A stretch of 64,000 bases of DNA from Paenibacillaceae bacterium (lineage in GTDB: Bacteria; Bacillota; Bacilli; Paenibacillales; NBRC-103111). Made by a program: the position numbers and the translations under genes. The stretch lies in the NCBI GenBank assembly GCA_029256185.1, contig JAQSYI010000062.1, positions 26,658-90,657 of the forward strand. The letters are read 5' to 3'. The notes under the pieces are model-generated. The model was not told the DNA's origin. It ran no database searches and was given only the letters and a program-made list of their open reading frames with translations. Below are positions 42,489 to 51,026 of this stretch, one piece after another; position 1 is the stretch's first letter, and each line of letters begins with the position of its first letter.

Positions 42489-44132
42489 ATGAAAATCCGC
42501 TATTCCGTTCTTCTCGCATCCGCTCTGGCTTGTACGGCCCTCGTTGCCGGCTGCTCCTCGAACGATGATCCCAAGGACGCCGCCCCCTCCGCCGGAACGG
42601 CGGCAGAGCCGAAGAAGAACATTACCGTCTCCATCTATGACCGGGGCCTGGTGCCTCCGGCAGAAGGGACAATTGAGGACAACCGGTGGACCAAGTGGCT
42701 GAACCAGAACGGTCCGGTCAACGTAAAGTTCATGGCCATCCCCCGGTTTGAATCGGTGCAGAAGTACAATACGCTGTTTGCCTCCGGCGGAGCGCCCGAC
42801 CTGATCTTCGAATATGACAGCGCCTACCGGAATCAGCTGTATACCCAGAAGCAATTATTGCCCTTAGATGATCTGATTGAACAATACGGAACCAATTATA
42901 AGAAGATGATCGAGAAATATCCCAAGCTCAAATCGGTGGGCACCAAGGCGGACGGCAAAATCTACGAATTGGGCAGAGTGAATGAACTCAATCCGAATCA
43001 TACCCTGTTCATCCGCGCCGATTGGCTGAAGAAGCTGAATCTGGAGGTGCCGAAAACTCTCGAGGACTTCATGAAGGTGGCCAAAGCCTTCAGCGAGCAG
43101 GACCCGGACGGCAACGGCAAGAAGGATACGTACGGCATAGCGCTTAGCTTCGTATCCGGCTATATTATGGATTACGCCTTCGGCGCAGGAACTTCGTGGG
43201 CGGTGGTGGACGGCAAGCTGGAGCATGTATGGGACCGGGTGAAGGCCAGCTATGAGTTCCGCAAGCAGCTGTTCAATGCGGGAGTGGTAGACAAGGATTT
43301 CCTGGCGGATACCAATGGCGAGAAGTCCAAGCAGGATTGGCTCAGCGGCAAGCTGGGCATCTATGGGGCCAACGGCGGGGCCAGCGACAAGAATCTGCTG
43401 GAGGCGTTCGTGAAGAACAATCCTAACGCGGATTATATCCCGATAGCTCCTCCTGAAACTCCGTTCGGCAAGTTCGGACCGGTTATCCAGAATCCGCTGC
43501 AAATGGTAGCGGCCATTACCTCCTCCGCCAAAAATCCGGAAGCGGTCATGAAGTATTATGATTTCCTGCTCTCGGACAAGGCGGTTGACGCTCTCCGCAA
43601 CGGTATTGAAGGGGAGCATTACGCCATTGTCGACGGTTGCCCTACTCCAGTGGATGACGCCAAGAACAAGGTGGAGCGGGTATACATGACCGACTTCCAG
43701 ATGGTGCTGTCGGCGGATCCTTCGAACAAGTGCGCCGGATGGAACATCATTGAGAACCCTATCTTCACCGACAAAACCACGGAAGCGGAGAAGAATCTGC
43801 TGAATAAACGGGCGGCGATTGCCAAGGAGGCCTACAGGCTGTATATCGACAAGGACCGTCCTATGGGTGCGCTGACGCATGGGGAGCATATGCCGGCTCT
43901 GCCGCAGGAGCTGCAGATTATCGTAACCAATGCCAACAAGGCTATGAGCGATATTTGGGCCAAATCGGTGGTGGAGAACTCCTACACGTCGGACATGGCG
44001 CTGAAGGATGTGCAAGCGGCGTGGGAGAAGGCCGGCGGGGCCAAGGTGGACGACTTTTATGTGAAGTGGTATGATAGCAGCAAAGACAGCGCTTTCCTTA
44101 CGAAGAATATGTATGATTTTGCATCGAGATAA
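42489..44132 (+). CDS. Sugar-binding lipoprotein of transporter 2
   Basis: The ATG follows GGGAGGTTTATA. The 547-aa precursor has a lipoprotein signal (LVAGC, C22) and the fold of large extracellular solute-binding proteins (YtcQ/LplA-like), with DPDGNGKKDTYGIAL, a calcium-binding-like loop frequent in this class. It would capture an oligosaccharide on the outer face of the membrane for the permeases at 40517 and 41486. The GH29 fucosidase and the unknown protein encoded downstream suggest a fucose-containing ligand, but that is inference. Confidence 0.93.
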   Translation: MKIRYSVLLASALACTALVAGCSSNDDPKDAAPSAGTAAEPKKNITVSIYDRGLVPPAEGTIEDNRWTKWLNQNGPVNVKFMAIPRFESVQKYNTLFASGGAPDLIFEYDSAYRNQLYTQKQLLPLDDLIEQYGTNYKKMIEKYPKLKSVGTKADGKIYELGRVNELNPNHTLFIRADWLKKLNLEVPKTLEDFMKVAKAFSEQDPDGNGKKDTYGIALSFVSGYIMDYAFGAGTSWAVVDGKLEHVWDRVKASYEFRKQLFNAGVVDKDFLADTNGEKSKQDWLSGKLGIYGANGGASDKNLLEAFVKNNPNADYIPIAPPETPFGKFGPVIQNPLQMVAAITSSAKNPEAVMKYYDFLLSDKAVDALRNGIEGEHYAIVDGCPTPVDDAKNKVERVYMTDFQMVLSADPSNKCAGWNIIENPIFTDKTTEAEKNLLNKRAAIAKEAYRLYIDKDRPMGALTHGEHMPALPQELQIIVTNANKAMSDIWAKSVVENSYTSDMALKDVQAAWEKAGGAKVDDFYVKWYDSSKDSAFLTKNMYDFASR

Positions 44133-44191
44133 AGGCTTCACAGCGGGCGGGCCAGCATGGAGCAGGCTTGCCCGGTCTGTTGTTTGGCGGG

Positions 44192-44270
44192 CACTTTGTG
44201 GGGCTGAGGTCCGGGGTCCCCGCAAAGTACCCGGATTAAGCTTCGGAGGCTCTGCTTCACTTTGTGGGGC
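44192..44270 (+). repeat. 13-bp direct repeat before the second YesN-like gene
   Basis: CACTTTGTGGGGC occurs exactly at 44192-44204 and 44258-44270, 66 bp apart, in the gap between the binding-protein gene and the regulator. It may be a regulator-binding pair or a chance duplication. Confidence 0.5.
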
Positions 44271-44291
44271 ACTTTTAGGGTGGTGTGATGA

Positions 44292-46508
44292 ATGAGAAAC
44301 CGGTGGTTCTATCGGCTGATGCTCAAATTTCTGCCTGTATTCATCCTGATTGTCTCGACCATATGCATCGTATTCCTGTTGGTGTTGACAGAGATATCCA
44401 GACAGGAGTCGGAGAAGGCGTCTCTTACCCATGCCCAGCAGATCAGTGCGGCGGTGGATTCCATCCTGTCCTCCATTGACCAGCAGGCTGTGTATGAGCT
44501 TCTGATCAACCGAAGCTTCCATCAGTTTCTCGATTCCACCGGAGTGGGGAACCACTACTTGAATTATGAGGTCGCCAGCAGATTGAAGGGACTGATTACC
44601 CTTACCAACATGCACTCCGCTTACCTGTACCGCAGACAGGACCAGACGGTGATTACGGCCAGCGGCGTGCTCAGCCTGGAGGGATTTTCCGACAGAGCGT
44701 TCCTGGAGGAGGTGGCTTCCCTGCCGGTCAGGGACGGCTGGAGCAATCCGCGGGAATGCCCGGATCTGGCGGGTACCAACAGCATCCGCGTGCTTACCCT
44801 GGTGAAGCAGGTGCCCACCGGGCTTGGCAGCCAGGGCATGCTGGTGCTCAACATCTCTCTTTACGGCATCCAGAACCTGTTCCGGGAGGTCTCCCAGTCC
44901 AAGCTGGTGGAATACAGCCTGCTGGACCGGACCGGCAAACCCTTCTATGAATCTGCCGGCAGCTCATTGGGAAGGGGGCAGAAGCTGTATGTTTCCGACA
45001 AAACGGGATTTACGGTCATGGGGCAATACCGCTATGCCCAATCCGTAGGCTTCATGAAACGGCTGACGGAAATCTGGCCGTGGATTGTCATCGGCATTGC
45101 CGTATTGGGCGTCTTGCTGCTGCTCCTGGTCATCCGCCGGAGCACCCGGCCCATCGATGCCATTGTGGAGCGGATCAAAACCTATTCCGTGAAGAAAAGC
45201 CAGCTGCTCGCCTCCGGCAAGAATGAATTTCAGTTTATTGAGAGCGCCCTGGACCGGCTGGTCGAGCAATCCCAGCAGTATGAGCGGGAGGCGGAGGAGG
45301 GGCAGCGCTACAAAAAACGGCAGTTCTTCCTGGAGGTGCTGGAAGGAAGCTTCAAGCCGGATTCCATGAACTGGGAGCTGATCTTCGCCAACGCCGGTTT
45401 GTCCACTGCTTATGGCAAGTTAGCGGCGGTAATATTTGAGATCGACCACTTTTCCGACTTCTCCGCACACTTCAACCAAAGGGACCAGTACCTGCTCAAG
45501 TTTGCGCTGGATAATGTAATAGCGGAATGTGCCAAAGCCTACGGATTGAATACATGGACGGAATGGGTAAACGAGAATCAGGTTGCCGCCATGGCGCAGA
45601 CACAAACGGACCGGGAGGATTCTCCCCATGCGGCCATTGAAGGCTGGTCCGGGCATGTCAGGCAATGGGTGGAGGAGCACCTGAAGTTCACAGTTACTGT
45701 AGGTGTAGGGGAATGTGTGGACAAACTGGAGGAGCTGGCCCTCTCTTATGAAAGCTCAGCCTCGGCCCTAAAATACAAGTCCACGCTGGGAACCAACCGG
45801 GTTATCGGTTACTGGAGCCTGGAGCAGTCCGGCTCCAAGGAGCTGTTCGATCAGGTTGCCCAGATCCGGTTCATCGCCCACCAATACTGCTCGGGAGACG
45901 GGAGCTGGGAGGAGGAGCTGGGAAGAACGCTCAACAACCTGAAGTCCATGCTGCTGTCAAGAAGTGAGCTGGTCAACCTGTTCCACTATCTTCAGTACCA
46001 TCTGTTTGCCCGTATCCGTGAAATGCCGGAGGAATACCAGAAGGTATGGCAGGAGCATGTGGAAGCCGGACTTGGCCGGGTGATCGCCGGCTTCGAGACG
46101 CTGGAGGAGCTGGAGAACGGCCTTATGAATGTGCTGCGTTCAGGCGCCTTGCGGTTTGAGGAATTGCGGATGAGCAGGAAAGTGCATGATAGGATGGCAG
46201 AGGTGCGGCAATATATCCACGACCAGCTGTCCGATCCCAATCTGTCCCTGCAGGCGGTCAGCGATCACTTCGGGATGACGCTGTCCATGGCCAGCCGGCT
46301 GTTCAAGAATGAGTTCGGCGAGAAATTCGTGGATTATCTGGTAAGAATGCGGATGGAGTCCGCCAAGCGGCTGCTTACGGAGACGGAGCTTCCTATTCAG
46401 GACATTGCAGCGCAGATCGGCTATAATCATACCTTTTCCTTCATCCGTGCCTTCAAGAAGCTGGAGGCCATAACCCCGGGGGATTACCGGAAGAAGGATA
46501 CAGAATAG
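44292..46508 (+). CDS. Membrane-bound YesN-like AraC-type regulator 2
   Basis: This 738-aa protein has a transmembrane helix at about 12-33, an extracellular sensor domain (35-258), a second helix at about 261-281, a short HAMP-like region, and a C-terminal AraC double helix-turn-helix (about 632-738, with LSLQAVSDHFGMTLSMASRLF and IQDIAAQIGYNHTFSFIRAFK). ATG 44292 follows AGGGTGGTG. It probably senses an extracellular sugar and activates the transporter genes before it and the enzyme genes after it. Domain order matches the regulators at 28836 and 60911, although the sensor domains differ. Confidence 0.93.
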   Translation: MRNRWFYRLMLKFLPVFILIVSTICIVFLLVLTEISRQESEKASLTHAQQISAAVDSILSSIDQQAVYELLINRSFHQFLDSTGVGNHYLNYEVASRLKGLITLTNMHSAYLYRRQDQTVITASGVLSLEGFSDRAFLEEVASLPVRDGWSNPRECPDLAGTNSIRVLTLVKQVPTGLGSQGMLVLNISLYGIQNLFREVSQSKLVEYSLLDRTGKPFYESAGSSLGRGQKLYVSDKTGFTVMGQYRYAQSVGFMKRLTEIWPWIVIGIAVLGVLLLLLVIRRSTRPIDAIVERIKTYSVKKSQLLASGKNEFQFIESALDRLVEQSQQYEREAEEGQRYKKRQFFLEVLEGSFKPDSMNWELIFANAGLSTAYGKLAAVIFEIDHFSDFSAHFNQRDQYLLKFALDNVIAECAKAYGLNTWTEWVNENQVAAMAQTQTDREDSPHAAIEGWSGHVRQWVEEHLKFTVTVGVGECVDKLEELALSYESSASALKYKSTLGTNRVIGYWSLEQSGSKELFDQVAQIRFIAHQYCSGDGSWEEELGRTLNNLKSMLLSRSELVNLFHYLQYHLFARIREMPEEYQKVWQEHVEAGLGRVIAGFETLEELENGLMNVLRSGALRFEELRMSRKVHDRMAEVRQYIHDQLSDPNLSLQAVSDHFGMTLSMASRLFKNEFGEKFVDYLVRMRMESAKRLLTETELPIQDIAAQIGYNHTFSFIRAFKKLEAITPGDYRKKDTE

Positions 46509-46610
46509 CAACTCATGACACGCGCATGGCATTGCTCTGAGGGATGAAGTATCGGAAAAGGCTGCAGCTTGGACTTTGGTTATTCAGGGAGAAACGGAGG
46601 AGAAATTAAA

Positions 46611-48491
46611 ATGAAGGATAAATGGGAGGAACTGGTTGGGAGCTTGGGGGTGCAAGCCCTGTTCGAAGCGCTTCAACAGGAGCTGAAGCCGCAAATGGAT
46701 GATTCTATGATCCGCAGGCCCAAGGGACATACCAAGGCGGTAGCGGAACTGGCCAGTTGTCATCCGGGACGGGAGACCTCCCAATACTATGCGGCGGCGG
46801 TCAGTCTGGGGAAGATGGAAGAAGCGGAAGGTCTGGGAATCCTGGGGGAATTGGAAAATTTGCAGGTATCCCAAGTGAACCATCCTCAATTTGGAGGGTT
46901 CCGCTGGTACCGGGAGGAGACAGCAATCGATGATTCCAATGCCGCCTTCTTCACTCTGGTGCCAATAGCCAACCTTGCGCTAACCCGGCCCCATAGCATT
47001 CCCTGCTCCCATCAGGCTGTTATTCACCGCATGTTCCGGCGGGCTATCCGCTGGTTCTCCCACGAATGCGGCAGTCCCAAGCTGTATTACCCCAACAAGA
47101 TTCTGAGTGACGGCGCTTTGCTGCTGGCTCTGTCGGCAATTGTGGGGGATAGGGAGGGCCAGACGCGGGGGGAACAGTTCTTTGCCCGCTGGGAGGAGTA
47201 TACAGCCAGACGGGGGTGGGGCTGGGGAGAGAACACCAGCACCGGCTATCTGAAAATTATGCTGGATGCCTTCCAACTGGCGCTCAGAGCCTGGAACAAG
47301 ATGGAGGAGGAATTGCAGGATGCCATCAGGAAGCGCCGGAACCATCTTTTGGACTACATCCGCTTTCACGATGGCGTGGAATTCGTGCCTTCCATCCGGT
47401 CCTACAACTTTGAAGGCCAGGTGTTCAAGCCCTCGGCGGCTAATTTGTTCGCCGGAGTGCGCTTCTGGCGCAGGGAAACGCTGGAGAATACCATGGACTT
47501 CGTGCTGAGCCTGCTGCTCTATGAGGATTTAATTCCCGCAGGCAGCTTGCAGCCATCGGATAATCCCAGGGACCGGCTGCCTGCTCATATCGCGCAGCCC
47601 GTACCCCGGACGTGGACGGAGCCGGTTTTTGACGGAGCCTTCGCTTATACCTGGATTGGCCGGCACTGCCGGATGGGCAGTCTCAACCGCTTCCCGGTCA
47701 TGCCGGGAAGCTACCAGTGGCCTACTTGGGGACTGGGCTGGCAGTCCATGCCGGTAAGCTTCCTGGTGGAGGAAGAACAGGTTTCTTTTCTCCGTTATAC
47801 GGTGCGGGAGGGGGGGCGCTTCAGATCCCATCTCTCGGCGGATTATCATCATGCTTATCTGAATCCGGCGCTTTTCAGCGAGGAATACTTGCCGGAAATA
47901 GAGACTCTGTGTACCCAGAAAGACAATGTGCTGATCGTACAGCGGAATATCGTAGGGCTGGCCAACAGCGCTTCGGAGATCGTTGACGAGTGGTTCATCC
48001 AGCGCTTTCGCGGCAAGGTGCACCGGCTTAACGGCAATAATAAGATAGGCTGGACCAGCACGGCCTCCGTCACCCATTCCCTCCCGCAAGAGGTGGAATC
48101 CAGTGATCATCCGTGGGTGGTGCTGGAATATGAGACCTGCTATGCGGCTATATTGGCGTTGGGGTATTGGGGCTACGGCGCGGCAGCGGCTCAGGCGTCT
48201 GAACCGGAAATCTGCGAGCAAGACGGAAATCTCAGGCTTACCCGGGTGCTCTACCGGGGAGAGGAGCAATTCCTGCGCCAGCACAGGCTGGATAATGCCT
48301 GGGTGGTCGTTATGTTCGATGAGAAATGCAGCGTTGGCGAACTGCAGGAGAAGCTGCAGCGCATGGAGGTTACGGATCGGCGGTTTGCCGATTATGAGGT
48401 GCCGAGGAATGATTGGTCCATGATCCGGGAGATAAGCGTGAGGGGAGAGGAAGGATTCCTGCTCCGGCAGCGGGTTGATCCCTACGCCTGA
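46611..48491 (+). CDS. Unknown 626-aa protein in the sugar cluster, possible polysaccharide-active enzyme
   Basis: The ATG follows GGAGGAGAAATTAAA. The frame is open upstream from 46569, but that part lacks a site. The protein has no signal peptide and no membrane segment. The first 400 residues are helix-rich with repeated aromatic clusters: HPQFGGFRWYREETAIDDSN, then GWGWGENTSTGYLKIMLDAF and a later GSYQWPTWGLGWQSMP. The last 230 residues look beta-rich (RGKVHRLNGNNKIGWTS). An alpha/alpha toroid followed by a beta-sheet domain is the plan of heparinase- and chondroitin-lyase-type enzymes, but I cannot place it in a named family. Its place between a sugar-sensing regulator and a fucosidase supports a role in oligosaccharide breakdown in the cytoplasm. 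Confidence 0.75.
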   Translation: MKDKWEELVGSLGVQALFEALQQELKPQMDDSMIRRPKGHTKAVAELASCHPGRETSQYYAAAVSLGKMEEAEGLGILGELENLQVSQVNHPQFGGFRWYREETAIDDSNAAFFTLVPIANLALTRPHSIPCSHQAVIHRMFRRAIRWFSHECGSPKLYYPNKILSDGALLLALSAIVGDREGQTRGEQFFARWEEYTARRGWGWGENTSTGYLKIMLDAFQLALRAWNKMEEELQDAIRKRRNHLLDYIRFHDGVEFVPSIRSYNFEGQVFKPSAANLFAGVRFWRRETLENTMDFVLSLLLYEDLIPAGSLQPSDNPRDRLPAHIAQPVPRTWTEPVFDGAFAYTWIGRHCRMGSLNRFPVMPGSYQWPTWGLGWQSMPVSFLVEEEQVSFLRYTVREGGRFRSHLSADYHHAYLNPALFSEEYLPEIETLCTQKDNVLIVQRNIVGLANSASEIVDEWFIQRFRGKVHRLNGNNKIGWTSTASVTHSLPQEVESSDHPWVVLEYETCYAAILALGYWGYGAAAAQASEPEICEQDGNLRLTRVLYRGEEQFLRQHRLDNAWVVVMFDEKCSVGELQEKLQRMEVTDRRFADYEVPRNDWSMIREISVRGEEGFLLRQRVDPYA

Positions 48492-48493
48492 TG

Positions 48494-48555
48494 TTCTGTA
48501 TGAAATATCATACAGAATGGCTTCCCATCCCGCTGCAGGGGGACGGGATGGGAAG
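48494..48555 (+). terminator. Two tandem hairpins after the 626-aa protein gene
   Basis: TTCTGTATGA/TCATACAGAA (48494-48517) makes a 10-bp perfect stem with a 4-base loop. CTTCCCATCCCG/CGGGATGGGAAG (48521-48555) makes a 12-bp perfect stem with an 11-base loop. Neither has a T-run, so they may protect the 3' end or reduce read-through into the fucosidase gene. Confidence 0.5.
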
Positions 48556-48616
48556 CGAAAGTAGATTTTGTGCTATCAAGTGTCGATCTTGAAGCTTTCG
48601 GCGCGTCCGGTGATTG

Positions 48617-48640
48617 GCTATACTTAATAACAAGTATAGC
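48617..48640. promoter_or_regulatory. 9-bp dyad before the fucosidase gene, possible operator
   Basis: GCTATACTT and AAGTATAGC form a perfect inverted repeat around AATAAC, ending 14 bp before the start codon. It contains a possible -10 box (TATACT). A repressor or AraC-type protein could bind here. Confidence 0.5.
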
Positions 48641-48654
48641 AGAGGAGTGGAAGC

Positions 48655-49920
48655 ATGAAGAGGTTTAAGGATGCAAGAGATGTGTTCTTCGAGCGCAGAC
48701 TGGGTTTATTCATCCATTGGGGGCTCTATGCCATCCCGGGCTGGCATGAGCAGATTCTGTGGCGTGGCGGAGTGAAGCGCTCCGATTATGAGTTGCTGGT
48801 GAACGAATTTAACCCGGAGCGCTTCGACCCGGATGCCTGGCTGGATCTGGCGCAGGAGGCGGGCATGGAGTATCTGTGCTTCACCACCAAGCATCATGAC
48901 GGCTTCTGCATGTGGAATACGCAACAGACGGCCTACAATGTTATGAATACGCCATACGGCAAGGACGTGCTGAAGGAATTGGCGGAGGCCTGCCAGAGAC
49001 GGAGCTTCCCGTTAAGTCTGTACTACTCCTGCCCCGACTGGCATCATCCGCATTATCCCAATCAGGGGCGGCATCATGAGATGTTCGGGCCGAGACCCGG
49101 CGACGAGCCGGATCTGGACAAGTATTACGAATTTGTCAAGGAGCAGATCCGGGAGCTGTGCACGGGCTACGGCCCCATCTACCAGTTTTTCTGGGATGTG
49201 AATGTGGCGGAGCATGAGGACCTGGCAATCAACGAGCTGATCCGGAGTCTGCAGCCCGGCATCCTGATCAATGACCGTGGTCCCGGCCCAGGGGATTACA
49301 GCACACCGGAGCGGCATGTTCCTCCCGGAGGCGCCTTCAGAAAGCCCACGGAAGCCTGCCAATCTCTCGGACGGGAGAGCTGGGGCTATAAGCAGGACGA
49401 GGATTATTATTCAGATAAGTTCCTGATGCAGAGCATCGACAAGATTCTGGCCATGGGCGGCAATTACCTGCTTAATGCAGGGCCTAAGCCGGATGGGTCC
49501 ATCGCCGAAGAGAATGTGAAGACCCTCCGCCGCATCGGGGCTTGGTATCATAAGGTCAAGGAAGCCTTCGTCAATACGGTGCCCGCCTCGGATATGGTGC
49601 ACAAGGACGAGATCCTTATGGATGAAACTCAGGGGAAGATAGAACGGGACCAGGTGCTGCTCACCCGGACCGGCAACACCGTTTATGCGCATCTGTGGCG
49701 GGACCCGGAGAGCTCCGCGGTGGTTCTGAAGCCTCTGGATGTCCTGCCGGCCAGCGTCACCTTGCTGAACAACGGTCTTCCGCTTGAAGCGAAGGTAGAG
49801 CTGATTCCCTGGTATTGGCGGGAAAAGCCTTATCTGCGAATCCGTGGCATTCCGGTCAATGAGGTGCAGGACGAAGTGATGGTCATCAAGCTGGAGTTTG
49901 ATGGAAGCTGCTGTGAATAG
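48655..49920 (+). CDS. Alpha-L-fucosidase, GH29
   Basis: The 421-aa enzyme removes terminal alpha-L-fucose from oligosaccharides. It shows the GH29 N-terminal block RLGLFIHWGLYAIPGWHEQ, the TTKHHDGFCMWNT strand and the catalytic nucleophile D181 in QFFWDVNV. A later GGNYLLNAGPKPDGSI block is also typical. The acid/base residue varies between GH29 subfamilies and is not assigned. There is no signal peptide, so the enzyme should act in the cytoplasm on imported fucosides. The ATG follows GAGGAGTGG. It ends the second carbohydrate gene set and is followed by a terminator. Confidence 0.93.
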   Translation: MKRFKDARDVFFERRLGLFIHWGLYAIPGWHEQILWRGGVKRSDYELLVNEFNPERFDPDAWLDLAQEAGMEYLCFTTKHHDGFCMWNTQQTAYNVMNTPYGKDVLKELAEACQRRSFPLSLYYSCPDWHHPHYPNQGRHHEMFGPRPGDEPDLDKYYEFVKEQIRELCTGYGPIYQFFWDVNVAEHEDLAINELIRSLQPGILINDRGPGPGDYSTPERHVPPGGAFRKPTEACQSLGRESWGYKQDEDYYSDKFLMQSIDKILAMGGNYLLNAGPKPDGSIAEENVKTLRRIGAWYHKVKEAFVNTVPASDMVHKDEILMDETQGKIERDQVLLTRTGNTVYAHLWRDPESSAVVLKPLDVLPASVTLLNNGLPLEAKVELIPWYWREKPYLRIRGIPVNEVQDEVMVIKLEFDGSCCE

Positions 49921-49930
49921 TGGGAAAGCA

Positions 49931-49966
49931 AACAGCCTAAAGGAAGCCGCTTTGGGCTGTTATTTT
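49931..49966 (+). terminator. Terminator after the fucosidase gene
   Basis: AACAGCCTAAAG pairs with CTTTGGGCTGTT (one mismatch region) around a short loop, followed by ATTTTCG. It also lies at the 3' end of the convergent YheC/YheD gene and may serve both strands. Confidence 0.7.
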
Positions 49967-49970
49967 CGTT

Positions 49971-51026
49971 TCAAGGAACAGACCTGCGCAGCAAATATCC
50001 GGCGAAGGATACGGGAAGCTGAAGGCTGTCCATATAGGCTTCGGGAGGACCCAGCTGCTCCAGCACCTTCTTGCCCGGCTTCGTATTGGCTTCGATCAGC
50101 CACACATGGCCCCGGCGGTCTATACCAAAGTCAAGACCCAGCTCCACCAACCTTTTGCCCGTGGACCGCTCCAGATGAAGCGCAAGCTTTGGCGTCAGGC
50201 TGCGAAGCTGTTCTTCTATAAGGCTGGCCTTGGCTGCCCCGAATAGGCTCACGAGAAAGGGGAGAACCTCCAGTGTGCGCCCGCCGGTTGCCAAATTGGA
50301 GGTAAGCATCCCTTCCTCGCCTTGTCTTATCCCCATTCCCGTCACCTGCCAGCGTCCCTTGCTGTTTTTTTGGACAAGCACCCGTATATCATAAGGCCGT
50401 CCGTCACGATCCTGAAACGGCATCCATTTCTGAATCAGATACTGCCTGCCATCGGCCTTCAGCTCCTGTATGGCGCAAGCCAGCTTCCCCTGAGGCAACT
50501 GCCTGCCGGGCTTCATGTTTTCCCTCAGATGGATCAGGCCGTTGGTCTGATAAAGCATGATAATGCCTGCGCCTTCGTGAGTGCTCACAGGCTTGAGAAT
50601 AAGCCTTTTGTGTTTTTGCAGCATACTCTGGACGGCGGCAACATTAGCAAGCGGCGCCGAAGGTATGAGATGGGGACGGAATTGCCGGTTCTTCATCAGC
50701 TGCTGTTGAATGCTCCACTTGTTATTACCCAGCCATTCACCGATGAATGTTATGCCGCTGAGGCGCTTGACCTTGACCGCATTGCGGATCCGGCTCCGGT
50801 CCTTGTATATTCCCTTGTCATACAATAGCGGGGGAAAGGGCAGGCCGCTGCGGAAGACACAGCCGCTTGAGTCGAATACCCAGCCGCTGATTCGTCTGGA
50901 AGTCCAGTCCACATCCTCCGGGGTAAATAGCAGGGCATCGCGGAAACCTGCGGCTGAGGCCGCTTTGCCCAACCATTCATATTCAGCTTCATCCGCTGTA
51001 TCGGACATGATTCCCAATGTGGTCAT
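49971..51026 (-). CDS. YheC/YheD-family ATP-grasp protein A
   Basis: The 351-aa protein has an N-terminal alpha/beta domain (MTTLGIMSD...) and an ATP-grasp domain from about residue 95. The domain holds the nucleotide-binding LILKPVSTHEGAGIIML, the IQKWMPFQDRDGRPYDIRVL segment (IQKWMPFQDRDG, RPYDIRVL), and the C-terminal LGLDFGIDRRGHVWLIEANTKP with metal-binding Glu and Asn. The YheC/YheD family in Bacillus is spore-coat associated, and the reaction is unknown. The ATG overlaps the stop of the upstream gene (51023) by 4 bp, so translation is probably coupled. Confidence 0.92.
   Translation of the reverse strand: MTTLGIMSDTADEAEYEWLGKAASAAGFRDALLFTPEDVDWTSRRISGWVFDSSGCVFRSGLPFPPLLYDKGIYKDRSRIRNAVKVKRLSGITFIGEWLGNNKWSIQQQLMKNRQFRPHLIPSAPLANVAAVQSMLQKHKRLILKPVSTHEGAGIIMLYQTNGLIHLRENMKPGRQLPQGKLACAIQELKADGRQYLIQKWMPFQDRDGRPYDIRVLVQKNSKGRWQVTGMGIRQGEEGMLTSNLATGGRTLEVLPFLVSLFGAAKASLIEEQLRSLTPKLALHLERSTGKRLVELGLDFGIDRRGHVWLIEANTKPGKKVLEQLGPPEAYMDSLQLPVSFAGYLLRRSVP

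Noticed and set aside
42864..44615. 583-aa minus-strand open frame across the binding-protein gene
   Set aside because: It is antisense to the solute-binding lipoprotein gene and the start of the YesN-like gene and has no family features.
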